Assembly: GCA_003661125.1 (NCBI GenBank)
Contig: QMVO01000019.1
Span: 1 to 13,047, forward strand
Length of the DNA stretch: 13,047 bases
Direction: 5' to 3'
Origin: Methanosarcinales archaeon
Lineage (GTDB): Archaea > Halobacteriota > Syntropharchaeia > Alkanophagales > Methanospirareceae
The first letter of the stretch is position 1. Each line of letters opens with the position of its first letter. Shown one piece after another: positions 5,971 to 12,947 of this stretch. The translations under genes were made by a program, and so were the position numbers. The notes below the pieces were generated by a model, which worked only from the letters and a program-made list of their open reading frames with translations, was not told the origin of the DNA and ran no database searches.

Positions 5971-6414
5971 ATGGATAAATTAGATAAGAAGATATTGAAA
6001 GAACTGCAGTTGGATTCTCGCAATTCTTTCACGAAGATTGCGCAGAGGATAGGGGTGAGCACTGCCACTGTAAGCGATAGAGTGAAAAAGCTGACGGAAA
6101 AAGGCATTATCTGTGGTTATACTGTGGTTCTCAATACATCGGAACTCGGCATGGTCACGCTCATCACAAAGATAAAAACCAAGCCGGGATATAATAGCAT
6201 TGAAGAGGTGGGGGAAGCGGTGGCGGAAATGGCAAAAAGTTGTTGCGTTCACCAAGTAACTGGCGATTGTGATCTGATTGTCATCTCTAAGTGCGCTGGT
6301 TATGAAGAATGCGGAATTATTATCGAGAAGATGAAAGAAATCGAAGGTGTGGAAAGCATGGATGCAGAACTCGTGCTAAAAACGATGAAGGAAGAACTCA
6401 AGGTTGAGTTGTGA
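5971..6414 (+). CDS. Lrp/AsnC-family transcriptional regulator
   Basis: DNA-binding regulator of the archaeal feast/famine type. Residues 1-50 form the AsnC winged helix-turn-helix: DKLDKKILKELQLDSR, then IAQRIGVSTATVSDRVKKL (23-41) with recognition helix STATVSDRVKK. Residues about 62-145 form the RAM ligand-binding and oligomerisation domain, including VTGDCDLIV, where Cys replaces the aromatic residue common in GDYD. The 147-aa length is typical. An in-frame ATG at 5926 would add 15 residues before the domain and lies ahead of the TATA element, so ATG 5971 is preferred. It holds six cysteines (48, 91, 92, 100, 108, 114), five of them in the RAM domain, which hints at metal or redox sensing. 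It is convergent with hdrA; its targets are unknown. Confidence 0.93.
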   Translation: MDKLDKKILKELQLDSRNSFTKIAQRIGVSTATVSDRVKKLTEKGIICGYTVVLNTSELGMVTLITKIKTKPGYNSIEEVGEAVAEMAKSCCVHQVTGDCDLIVISKCAGYEECGIIIEKMKEIEGVESMDAELVLKTMKEELKVEL

Positions 6415-6482
6415 GTTTACATTATCTTCATTTCATACAACTTATTCAACGCCTCTATTGGTTAAAATCTAAAGATAGCCTC

Positions 6483-8477
6483 CTATCCCAGTGAGAACAA
6501 ATTCTTCACCTGTGCTTCTACCTGCTCGTTTTTGAAATGCCGTTGCTCCATCGCACCCACGGGGCATGTCGCTGCGCAGGTGCCGCAACCTTTGCATATC
6601 GCTTCGACAACCATCACCCTGTTCTCCTTCTCGTCCAAGGTCAACGCACCATAAGGACATCCATCTACGCATAACCCACATCCTATGCAACTTTCATCCG
6701 AGACTGCCGTTATCCCCTCTATTTTCGTCTTTCCCGTGACAAGCAATCTCGCCGCTTTTGATGCTGCTCCACTACCCTGGACAACTGCAAAGGGTATGTC
6801 CTTCGGACCTGACGCACCACCTGCGACAAATACTCCCCCTAATACTGTATCTACCGGTCCCAACTTCGGATGCGCCTCCATAAGCAGACCATCCGCAGCG
6901 CGCGGTATCTTTAGCATCTTTGATATCTTTTCTATGTCCTTATGTGGCACGATACCTGTGCCGAGAACCACCAAATCTACTTCTATATTTCTTACCTCTC
7001 CTTTCAACGTATCCTCTACCCTTATCACCAGATTCCCATTGTCGAGCTCTATCACCTCTGAAGGTCTTCCACGAACGAATCTTATGCCAATGTCCCTTGC
7101 ACGGGTATAAAACTCCTCATAACCCCTGAATGGCGCTCTTATGTCTATATAAAATATGTAACACGAAATCTCTGGACGCTTCTCTTTCAGCAGAATCGCA
7201 TTCTTTATGTTAAACATGCAGCAGACACCACCTGAGCAATGAACATTTGTCTTCATGTCTCGAGAGCCGACGCAATTGATGAACCCCAACCGCATAGGCT
7301 CCTTACAATCCGAAGGTCTTATAACATGCCCTTCCGTAGGACCAGCGGCATTCAAAAGCCGCTCAAATTCCATCGTTGTGATCACGTTGTCGTATATCCC
7401 ATATCCATAATCGTTTCTCGGCTCTGGGTCATAGGTTACGAACCCCGGCGCTACTATTATCACTCCTGCTTTTACCTTACTATATCTCTTTTCCTGCGAG
7501 AAATCGATCGCATCCCTATCACATGCCTTGATGCAGGCGGTGCATTTCTTACCTTCGTTTCTCAAACAATTTTCCCAGTCTATTACTGCACAGAGCGGAA
7601 CCGCCTGCGGGAAAGGCACGTATGCCGCTCCTCGTGTCCCGAATCCTTCGTTGAAGTCATATGGCACTTCCACCGGGCACTTATCCGCGCACTGCGCACA
7701 CCCGTTACATCTATCTATATCTATATACCTCTGTTTGTGTTCTATCGTGACTTCGAAATTACCTACGAACCCTTCCACCTTCACCACCTCTGAATAAGAC
7801 ATTATCTCGATGTTCTCATTACGCGCTACTTCTACCATCTTTGGTCCTAAGATGCAAATAGAGCAGTCATTCGTTGGGAATACCTTGTCAAATCGAGCCA
7901 TTCTTCCACCAATCGAAGGCTCTTTCTCCACTAAATACACATGGAATCCCATGTCCCCAAGGTCCATCGCTGCCTGCATTCCTGCAACCCCTGCGCCTAT
8001 GACCACCACATTCGGATTCACTGGAACTTCTAATTCCCTCAGCGGCTCTAACAACTTAGCACGATAAACGCCCATCCGAACTAAATCTTTCGCCTTCTTC
8101 GTTGCACCCGCCGCGTCCCATATATGCATCCAGCTACACTGGTCTCGAATGTTAACGAACTCAAAAAGATAAGGATTCAGTCCCGCCTTCTCGCAGCACA
8201 CTCTAAAAGTAGGTTCGTGTGTCTTTGGCGTGCATGCCGCAACCACCACACGGTTCAAATTATATTTACGAATATGCTCCTGTATGTCCGCTTGTCCTGA
8301 ATTTGAGCATGTGAACTTGTTCACAGACGTGCAGACAACCCCGGGTAATGTCGCGGCATATCTCGCCACTTCATCGCAATCCACAACCCCGCCTATGTTC
8401 ACACCGCATCGGCATACAAACACGCCTATTCTTTCTTCGCCTTCCCCCTCTTTATCGCTTTTCACCATTTTGATCAT
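6483..8477 (-). CDS. hdrA: Heterodisulfide reductase subunit A (HdrA), FAD iron-sulfur protein
   Basis: Flavin-bearing subunit of the cytosolic heterodisulfide reductase complex; in methanogens HdrA bifurcates electrons between ferredoxin and CoM-S-S-CoB. The 664 residues run in the usual order: an N-terminal Cys-rich domain (VFVCRCG, Cys22/24; others at 34, 49, 57, 82); an FAD-binding GAGVAG at 161-166 with a downstream IGGRMA; an inserted ferredoxin domain (Cys257/260/263/267, then Cys296/304/312/315/319); NCVGSRD and HCSGGVCC (401-420); a second flavin motif VAGGASGPKDIP (551-562); and a C-terminal two-cluster ferredoxin (Cys597/600/603/607 and 628/631/634/638). It overlaps mvhD by 26 bp. 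ATG at 8468 is an alternative start; no SD is clear for either. No selenocysteine site and no hdrB or hdrC nearby, so its partners lie elsewhere. Confidence 0.97.
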   Translation of the reverse strand: MIKMVKSDKEGEGEERIGVFVCRCGVNIGGVVDCDEVARYAATLPGVVCTSVNKFTCSNSGQADIQEHIRKYNLNRVVVAACTPKTHEPTFRVCCEKAGLNPYLFEFVNIRDQCSWMHIWDAAGATKKAKDLVRMGVYRAKLLEPLRELEVPVNPNVVVIGAGVAGMQAAMDLGDMGFHVYLVEKEPSIGGRMARFDKVFPTNDCSICILGPKMVEVARNENIEIMSYSEVVKVEGFVGNFEVTIEHKQRYIDIDRCNGCAQCADKCPVEVPYDFNEGFGTRGAAYVPFPQAVPLCAVIDWENCLRNEGKKCTACIKACDRDAIDFSQEKRYSKVKAGVIIVAPGFVTYDPEPRNDYGYGIYDNVITTMEFERLLNAAGPTEGHVIRPSDCKEPMRLGFINCVGSRDMKTNVHCSGGVCCMFNIKNAILLKEKRPEISCYIFYIDIRAPFRGYEEFYTRARDIGIRFVRGRPSEVIELDNGNLVIRVEDTLKGEVRNIEVDLVVLGTGIVPHKDIEKISKMLKIPRAADGLLMEAHPKLGPVDTVLGGVFVAGGASGPKDIPFAVVQGSGAASKAARLLVTGKTKIEGITAVSDESCIGCGLCVDGCPYGALTLDEKENRVMVVEAICKGCGTCAATCPVGAMEQRHFKNEQVEAQVKNLFSLG

Positions 8478-8895
8478 TAGAATAAATTTTTATTGGTGAA
8501 GGTCCCAACTTTGTTATCTCCGCTACAAACTCTTGCATCACCTCTGCAAACTTCATCCCCTCCGATGCAGAGATCCATTCCAGGCGAAGCCTTTCCGCTC
8601 CAAGCCCTAAATACTCCAACGCTTTCCTGGTATTTCCTACTCTTTGCTCCGCATTCAGGTTACCCGAGACGTAATGGCAATCCCCTGGATGGCAACCCGT
8701 AACAATGACACCATCAGCACCGTTTTTAAGTGCATCGAAAATAAAAACGGGGTCTACTCTTCCAGAGCACATTACCCTTACTATCCTCACCCCCGGAGGA
8801 TATTGATAGCGTGATACACCTGCGAGGTCTGCACCCGCGTAAGAGCACCAGTTGCAGCAGAAAGCCACTATTTTGGGCTCAAATTTCGCTTCCAT
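8452..8895 (-). CDS. mvhD: MvhD-type [2Fe-2S] electron-transfer subunit
   Basis: Small iron-sulfur protein that passes electrons from an input module (hydrogenase MvhAG or formate dehydrogenase) to HdrA. The 147 residues contain the family cysteines: FCCNWCSY (Cys13, 14, 17), VMCSGRVDP (Cys43), and GCHPGDCHY (Cys68, Cys73). The length is normal for a stand-alone MvhD; in some archaea it is fused to HdrA, and the 26-bp overlap with hdrA keeps the two coupled here. No hydrogenase or formate dehydrogenase genes are adjacent, so the electron donor is not shown by context. It starts 10 bp after the tbp stop, with no SD site in the gap, which suggests translation coupled to tbp or a separate nearly leaderless message. 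Confidence 0.95.
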   Translation of the reverse strand: MEAKFEPKIVAFCCNWCSYAGADLAGVSRYQYPPGVRIVRVMCSGRVDPVFIFDALKNGADGVIVTGCHPGDCHYVSGNLNAEQRVGNTRKALEYLGLGAERLRLEWISASEGMKFAEVMQEFVAEITKLGPSPIKIYSNDQNGEKR

Positions 8896-8905
8896 TTTAT
8901 GACTT

Positions 8906-9457
8906 TTAAATTAGCTCTAAGTCCTTTAATTTGCTAAGCAATACATCCACTGACTTCTTACAATCCTCTACCGTCTTCCCCCCTGTGATAACCAACCTTC
9001 CTGAGCTAAAGATCAATATCGCACTCTTGGGATCGTCTATTCGATACACTAACCCCGGGAAAACCTCAGGCTCGTACTCCATACCTTCAAGCTCTAACCC
9101 CACCACAATAGCCCCTAAGTTGAGTTCCTTTCCGATATTGGCAGAAGCAACAATATTTTGCACCCTGAACTCCGGATGCTCCACCACATCTATGCCTATG
9201 CTTCTGAGGTCTGAACTAAGCTTATCCATCACCGCCCGCACACCTTCCGCAGTCTTAGAGCCTGTACACACTACTTTCCCGGAACGAAAGATAAGGAAAG
9301 CGGACTTCGGCTTTCGCGTTCGATACACCAACCCAGGAAATTTCTTCTTTGTGAACACCGCATCTTCTAACTTCGATTCTATATATTGCAAGTCCAGGTA
9401 ATCAGCAATCCTTGCATTTGCTACCACGTTTTCTACCTTTATATCTATTTTTGTCAT
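8906..9457 (-). CDS. tbp: TATA-box-binding protein (TBP)
   Basis: General archaeal transcription factor that binds and bends promoter TATA boxes and recruits TFB. The 183 residues are two direct repeats (about 5-92 and 96-182), each with FPGLVYR (40-46; 133-139) and the SGK/SGR segment ending in TG (59-66; 152-159). The four DNA-intercalating phenylalanines are present at 40, 57, 133 and 150. The acidic C-terminal tail of some archaeal TBPs is absent; the protein stops at ELI. It is the first gene of a minus-strand run with mvhD and hdrA, an unusual neighbour for electron-transfer genes. The ATG at 9457 is preceded by purine-rich GAGG/GGGGAG sequence; the run touching the ATG is too close to work as a normal SD, so the upstream GGAGAGG is more likely. 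Confidence 0.97.
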   Translation of the reverse strand: MTKIDIKVENVVANARIADYLDLQYIESKLEDAVFTKKKFPGLVYRTRKPKSAFLIFRSGKVVCTGSKTAEGVRAVMDKLSSDLRSIGIDVVEHPEFRVQNIVASANIGKELNLGAIVVGLELEGMEYEPEVFPGLVYRIDDPKSAILIFSSGRLVITGGKTVEDCKKSVDVLLSKLKDLELI

Positions 9458-9512
9458 CTCCCCTCAACCCTCTCCTCATAACATAAAAAACTATCTGTTC
9501 TATCTATTAAGG

Positions 9513-9522
9513 AGTATAAAAA
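9513..9522 (-). promoter_or_regulatory. Possible TATA element for the tbp-mvhD-hdrA operon
   Basis: Read on the minus strand, TTTTTATACT is centred about 60 bp before the tbp start, predicting transcription from near 9492 and a leader of about 35 nt. It sits in the 114-bp divergent region shared with rpl15, opposite the candidate rpl15 element. Confidence 0.35.
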
Positions 9523-9524
9523 GT

Positions 9525-9535
9525 AAAGTATATAG
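9525..9535 (+). promoter_or_regulatory. Possible TATA element for rpl15-secY
   Basis: AAAGTATATAG is centred about 42 bp before the ATG at 9572, predicting initiation near 9557. That start site favours the ATG at 9572 over the in-frame GTG at 9554. Confidence 0.4.
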
Positions 9536-9571
9536 AATATTAAATTATGCTTTGTGGAGATAAAGGAGAGG

Positions 9572-10060
9572 ATGAAAAAGAGGATAAAAAAGATAAGAGG
9601 AACAAGAACCTGTGGTGGCGGCTCACATAAGAAGAGGAGAGGAAAAGGAAGCAAAGGTGGTTCAGGTAACGCAGGTGCATACGGACATCATTTTGTGCGG
9701 TCGTTGAAAAAGGGCATTAGGAAGGGAAAAAACAAATCACAACTACCTCTCCGAAATCGTAGCGTCGAGAAAACGGTGAATGTAGGAGAGTTAGAGGAGA
9801 TGCTGGAAGAACTGATAGAGAAAGGAAAAGCGAAGCGTTTTGATCAAACTTTTTTAAAGGTTGAAGCGAAAGAGAAAGCGGATGGCAGTGGTATTTATCT
9901 TGATACCACTCAACTTGGAATACAAAAGATATTGGGAAAGGGAGAAGTAACGAGAAAGCTGACACTTAAAGCGAACAAAATTTCAAGGACGGCAAGGGAG
10001 AAGATAGAAAGCGCAGGTGGTGAAGTGAAAATAGAGGTAGAAGCGGCGAGTGGAGTGTGA
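9572..10060 (+). CDS. rpl15: Large-subunit ribosomal protein L15 (uL15), archaeal type
   Basis: Structural protein of the 50S subunit. The N-terminus has the conserved basic, glycine-rich uL15 signature: RGTRTCGGGSHKKRRGKGSKGG (close to residues 9-30 from the ATG), then GNAGAYGHH. The C-terminal half carries the globular L15 fold with LGKGEVTRKLTLKANKIS and the terminal EKIESAGGEV motif. From ATG 9572 the protein has 162 aa. An in-frame GTG at 9554 would give 168, but lacks an SD site and would lie upstream of the predicted transcription start. A GGAG at 9565-9568 stands only 3 nt from the ATG, so the start is not fully settled. Directly followed by secY, the order at the end of archaeal spc-type operons; the rest of that operon is missing upstream, replaced by the divergent tbp operon. 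Confidence 0.95.
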   Translation: MKKRIKKIRGTRTCGGGSHKKRRGKGSKGGSGNAGAYGHHFVRSLKKGIRKGKNKSQLPLRNRSVEKTVNVGELEEMLEELIEKGKAKRFDQTFLKVEAKEKADGSGIYLDTTQLGIQKILGKGEVTRKLTLKANKISRTAREKIESAGGEVKIEVEAASGV

Positions 10061-10071
10061 CTATTGCTTAG

Positions 10072-11529
10072 ATGAACGAGACAGCTTTAAAAGATGCATT
10101 AACGTCTATTTTAAGTAAATTCCCCATGGTTGAACGTCCAGGGTGGCACGTTCATTTTAAAACGAAGTTAGCCTGGACTGCTGGCATACTTATTCTCTTT
10201 TTTGCTCTGGGTAATGTTCCCTTATTCGGGCTATCTCCAGAATCAATGGACCTTTTCGGCAGATGGCGAGCAATATTCGCGGGTGAACGATTCTCGCTGA
10301 CTGCTCTCGGAATCATGCCAATCGTTGATGCTTCCATTGTTTTGCAGCTTCTTGTTGGTGCTGGGATCCTAAAATTGAACTTGAGCGACCCCGGAGACCA
10401 GGCGTTTTATCAAAACATACAGAAACTGCTTGTTGTGGTCTTCGCTGCGTTCATTAGCCTGACTTATGTGGTGGGCTTTTATAAGCCGGACCCGGGAATA
10501 GCATCACTGCTTGGTGTATCTCTGCAGTTCATCTCCGCCATGCTCTTCATTCAGGTCTTTATCGGCGGCATGCTTATTTACTTCATGGATGAGGTGGTAT
10601 CGAAATGGGGTATAGGTTCAGGTGTTTCGTTATTCATTCTCGCAGGCGTTTCACAACAGGTAATTACCGGTCTTATAAGTCCGATTCGAGTCGGAGGATG
10701 GGCAGTGGGTGTAATACCAAGATGGATACAAATAGCGAGGGAAGTAGCACCATATGAGATATTGGAAGGCGGAATAACTTTCCTTTTCGAGCATCACATG
10801 ATGGCGCTTATATCAACCATTGCGGTATTTTTCCTCGTTGTTTATCTTGAAAGTACTCGCTTAGAGATCCCGCTGGCGCATTCACTGGCAAGAGGTGCAC
10901 GCGGTAGGTTCCCAATTAAGCTGTTATACGCAAGCGTGCTTCCGATGATTCTTGTAAGAGCATTGCAGGCAAGCATACAGGGTTTTGGAAGGATGCTTTA
11001 TACTCGTGGAATTACTATATTCGGGACGTATGACGAAGCAACAGGCAGTGCAGTATCAGGCTTGATGTATTATCTCGACCCTGTTTATAGTCCTTGGGAT
11101 TGGTTCCCAGGTCTTACAACAATGCCTTATGCGGGATGGCAGGTTGTCACGAGATTGGCAGTTGACCTTTCTTTTATGGTCATTGGTGGTGCGATATTTG
11201 CACTATTCTGGGTAAATACCACCGGGATGGGGGCAAAGGATGTGGCAGCGCAAATACATCGCTCAGGGATGCAAATCCCTGGACATCGGAGAAGTCCGGC
11301 AACGATAGAGAGATTGATGGAAGGCTACATCCCGAAAATAGCGCTCATGGGTGGTGCTATCCTGGGTGCGTTGTGCGTGCTTGCAAACATGTTCGGCACG
11401 CTTGGGCAGGCATCCGGCACTGGCTTACTTCTGGCAGTGAGCATTGCTTACCGGCTTTATGAAGACGTGGCATCTGAGCAGATGATGGAGATGTTCCCGG
11501 CGATGAGACGATTCTTCGGTGAGGAATAA
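10072..11529 (+). CDS. secY: Protein translocase subunit SecY (intact copy)
   Basis: Central channel of the Sec translocon (SecY/Sec61 alpha) in the cytoplasmic membrane. The 485 residues show about ten hydrophobic segments. Conserved landmarks include LGIMPIVDASIVLQLL (79-94), the MDEVVSKWGIGSGVSLFILAGVSQ segment starting at 172, EIPLAH (265-270), FPIKLLY (280-286), FWVNTTGMG (379-387) in TM9, and YRLYEDV (460-466) near the C-terminus. It is somewhat longer than the Methanocaldococcus protein (436 aa), partly through a longer loop near 200-235. It lies 11 bp after rpl15 and ends in a hairpin terminator, so the pair is probably one transcript. A second, broken copy follows, with a central block almost identical to this gene. 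Confidence 0.97.
   Translation: MNETALKDALTSILSKFPMVERPGWHVHFKTKLAWTAGILILFFALGNVPLFGLSPESMDLFGRWRAIFAGERFSLTALGIMPIVDASIVLQLLVGAGILKLNLSDPGDQAFYQNIQKLLVVVFAAFISLTYVVGFYKPDPGIASLLGVSLQFISAMLFIQVFIGGMLIYFMDEVVSKWGIGSGVSLFILAGVSQQVITGLISPIRVGGWAVGVIPRWIQIAREVAPYEILEGGITFLFEHHMMALISTIAVFFLVVYLESTRLEIPLAHSLARGARGRFPIKLLYASVLPMILVRALQASIQGFGRMLYTRGITIFGTYDEATGSAVSGLMYYLDPVYSPWDWFPGLTTMPYAGWQVVTRLAVDLSFMVIGGAIFALFWVNTTGMGAKDVAAQIHRSGMQIPGHRRSPATIERLMEGYIPKIALMGGAILGALCVLANMFGTLGQASGTGLLLAVSIAYRLYEDVASEQMMEMFPAMRRFFGEE
10414..10790 (+). repeat. Block shared with the secY pseudogene (copy A)
   Basis: This part of intact secY matches about 11947-12326 of the pseudogene with roughly 20 base differences counted by eye and one 3-bp indel. 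Sequence on both sides of the block is visibly more diverged. The partner block starts 1,533 bp downstream. Confidence 0.8.
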
Positions 11530-11531
11530 TT

Positions 11532-11572
11532 GTAGGTGTGAGGTATCAGGTTTGAGGATACCCTACTTTTTT
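11532..11572 (+). terminator. Intrinsic terminator of the rpl15-secY operon
   Basis: A two-part stem lies 3 bp after the secY stop: GTAG/CTAC (11532-11535 and 11563-11566) enclosing GGTATC/GATACC (11542-11547 and 11557-11562), with a 9-base loop and a T6 run at 11567-11572. It separates the intact secY from the broken copy. Confidence 0.65.
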
Positions 11573-11592
11573 CATAGCTAGGAGAGTATATT

Positions 11593-12947
11593 ATGAAGGC
11601 AGGGGTAAAAGGGGTAGGATTGAGGGATGCGTTGACGGCTTTTTTAACTAAAATCCCGATGGTTGAACGTCCCAGAAGACATGTTCCACTCAAGACAAAA
11701 CTTGCATTTACCATCAGTATACTTATTCTTTATTTCGCTTTGGGTAACATCCCCCTGTTCGGGCTATCACCAGAATCGCTGTACCTGTTTGGCAGATGGC
11801 GAACAATTTTCGCAGGTGATAGATTCTCGCTGACCGCACTTGGAATCATGCCAATCGTTGCTGCTTCGCTTATTTTACAAATCTTAGCAGGTCCAAAGAT
11901 AATGAAACTCGATTTAACTGATCCCTGGGACCAAGCATTTTATCTGAACATACAGAAACTGCTCGTTGTGGTCTTTGCTGCTTTCATTAGCCTGACTTAT
12001 GTGGTGGGCTTTTATAAGCCGGACCCGGGAATAGCATCACTGCTTGGTGTATCTTTGCAGGTTCTCTCCGCCATGCTCTTCATTCAGGTCTTTATCGGCG
12101 GCATGCTTATTTACTTCATGGAGGAGGTGGTATCGAGATGGGGTATAAGGTCAGGAGTTTCGTTGTTCATTCTCGCAGGCGTCTCGCAACAGGTAATTAC
12201 CGGTCTTATAAGTCCGATTCAAGTTGGAGGATGGGCAGTGGGTGTAATACCAAGATGGATACAAATAGCGAGGGAAGTAGCACCATACGAGATATTATTG
12301 GAGGGTGGAATAACTTTCCTTTTCGCGAATCACCTGATAGCGCTTATAACAACCATCGCCATGTTTTTCCTCATGATCTATTTGGTGAGTGCTCATATAG
12401 AGCTAAAAATACCAGGTTTGCATTCTGGAAGGATACGTGGCAGAATCATTATCCCAATCAAGTTTGTACACTTTACATACGCAATTATTATTCCGTTAAT
12501 GTTTGCAAGCTCTATCTTGCCAACTATACAGAGCTTTGGAAGGATGTTCTACTCACATGGAATTACTATTTTCGGGACGTATGACGACTAGGGAAATGCA
12601 ATATCAGGTTTGGTGTATTACCTTGACCCTATTTAGCCCCTGGGATTGGTTCCCGGGTCTCATGACAATGCCTTATACGGGATGGCAAGTTGCAATAAGA
12701 ATCACACAGCTACCATGTCGATATTAGTTATTGGAATAATGCTATTTGCCTTACTGTGGATAAAATTAACACCGGGATTGGAAGCGAAGGATGTGAGAAT
12801 AATGATTCGCGATTCTGGACTCCTGATTTACGGTCACAGGAGGAGTTTTAAAGCGATAAAGAGGGCGGCGGTGGATAGACACACACCAAAGATTGCAATG
12901 ATGGGCGGTGGTATCTTAGGTGTTGGGTTATTTTCCACATGGAAGTA
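11593..12947 (+). pseudogene. Decayed second secY copy, nonsense and frameshift mutations, 3' end lost
   Basis: The first 332 codons (11593-12591) are an open SecY reading, starting at an ATG with GGAG 8 nt upstream (11581-11584), and aligning with the intact copy from KIPMVERP to ITIFGTYD. The frame then meets TAG at 12589, where the intact gene continues EATGS. Homology goes on: a 2-bp deletion near 12634 creates another TAG and shifts the frame (WDWFPG...MPY...GWQV read in the next frame). A deletion of about 7 bp near 12700-12708 restores the original frame, after which TM9-like FALLWIKL and the following loop can be read to GGGILG. Similarity stops near 12925, about 52 residues before the expected C-terminus, next to a probable insertion-sequence end. 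A truncated 332-aa product could still be made, but it would lack the last three or so membrane segments and is unlikely to work as SecY. Confidence 0.9.
11947..12326 (+). repeat. Block shared with intact secY (copy B)
   Basis: Partner of the block at 10414-10790. It includes a run of about 75 bp, from the ISLTYVVGF codons on, with no difference at all, and another of more than 50 bp over the PRWIQIAREVAP codons. Confidence 0.8.

Noticed and set aside
7239..7793. A 184-codon open frame on the plus strand inside hdrA, with a 141-codon one at 6685-7110
   Set aside because: They lie antisense to the well-supported hdrA gene, have no domain pattern or start signal, and follow from its codon composition.
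8931..9401. A 156-codon plus-strand open frame opposite tbp
   Set aside because: TBP's two repeats and all key phenylalanines are intact on the minus strand; the opposite frame is Ser/Thr/Pro-rich without motifs.
12138..12584. A 148-codon open frame overlapping the second secY
   Set aside because: It is an out-of-frame shadow of the SecY reading, with no recognisable features.
12589..12591. TAG in the second secY as a pyrrolysine codon or other read-through
   Set aside because: TAG is used as an ordinary stop by comF and hdrA in this window, and the same copy carries further deletions, another TAG and a lost 3' end, so decay explains it better.
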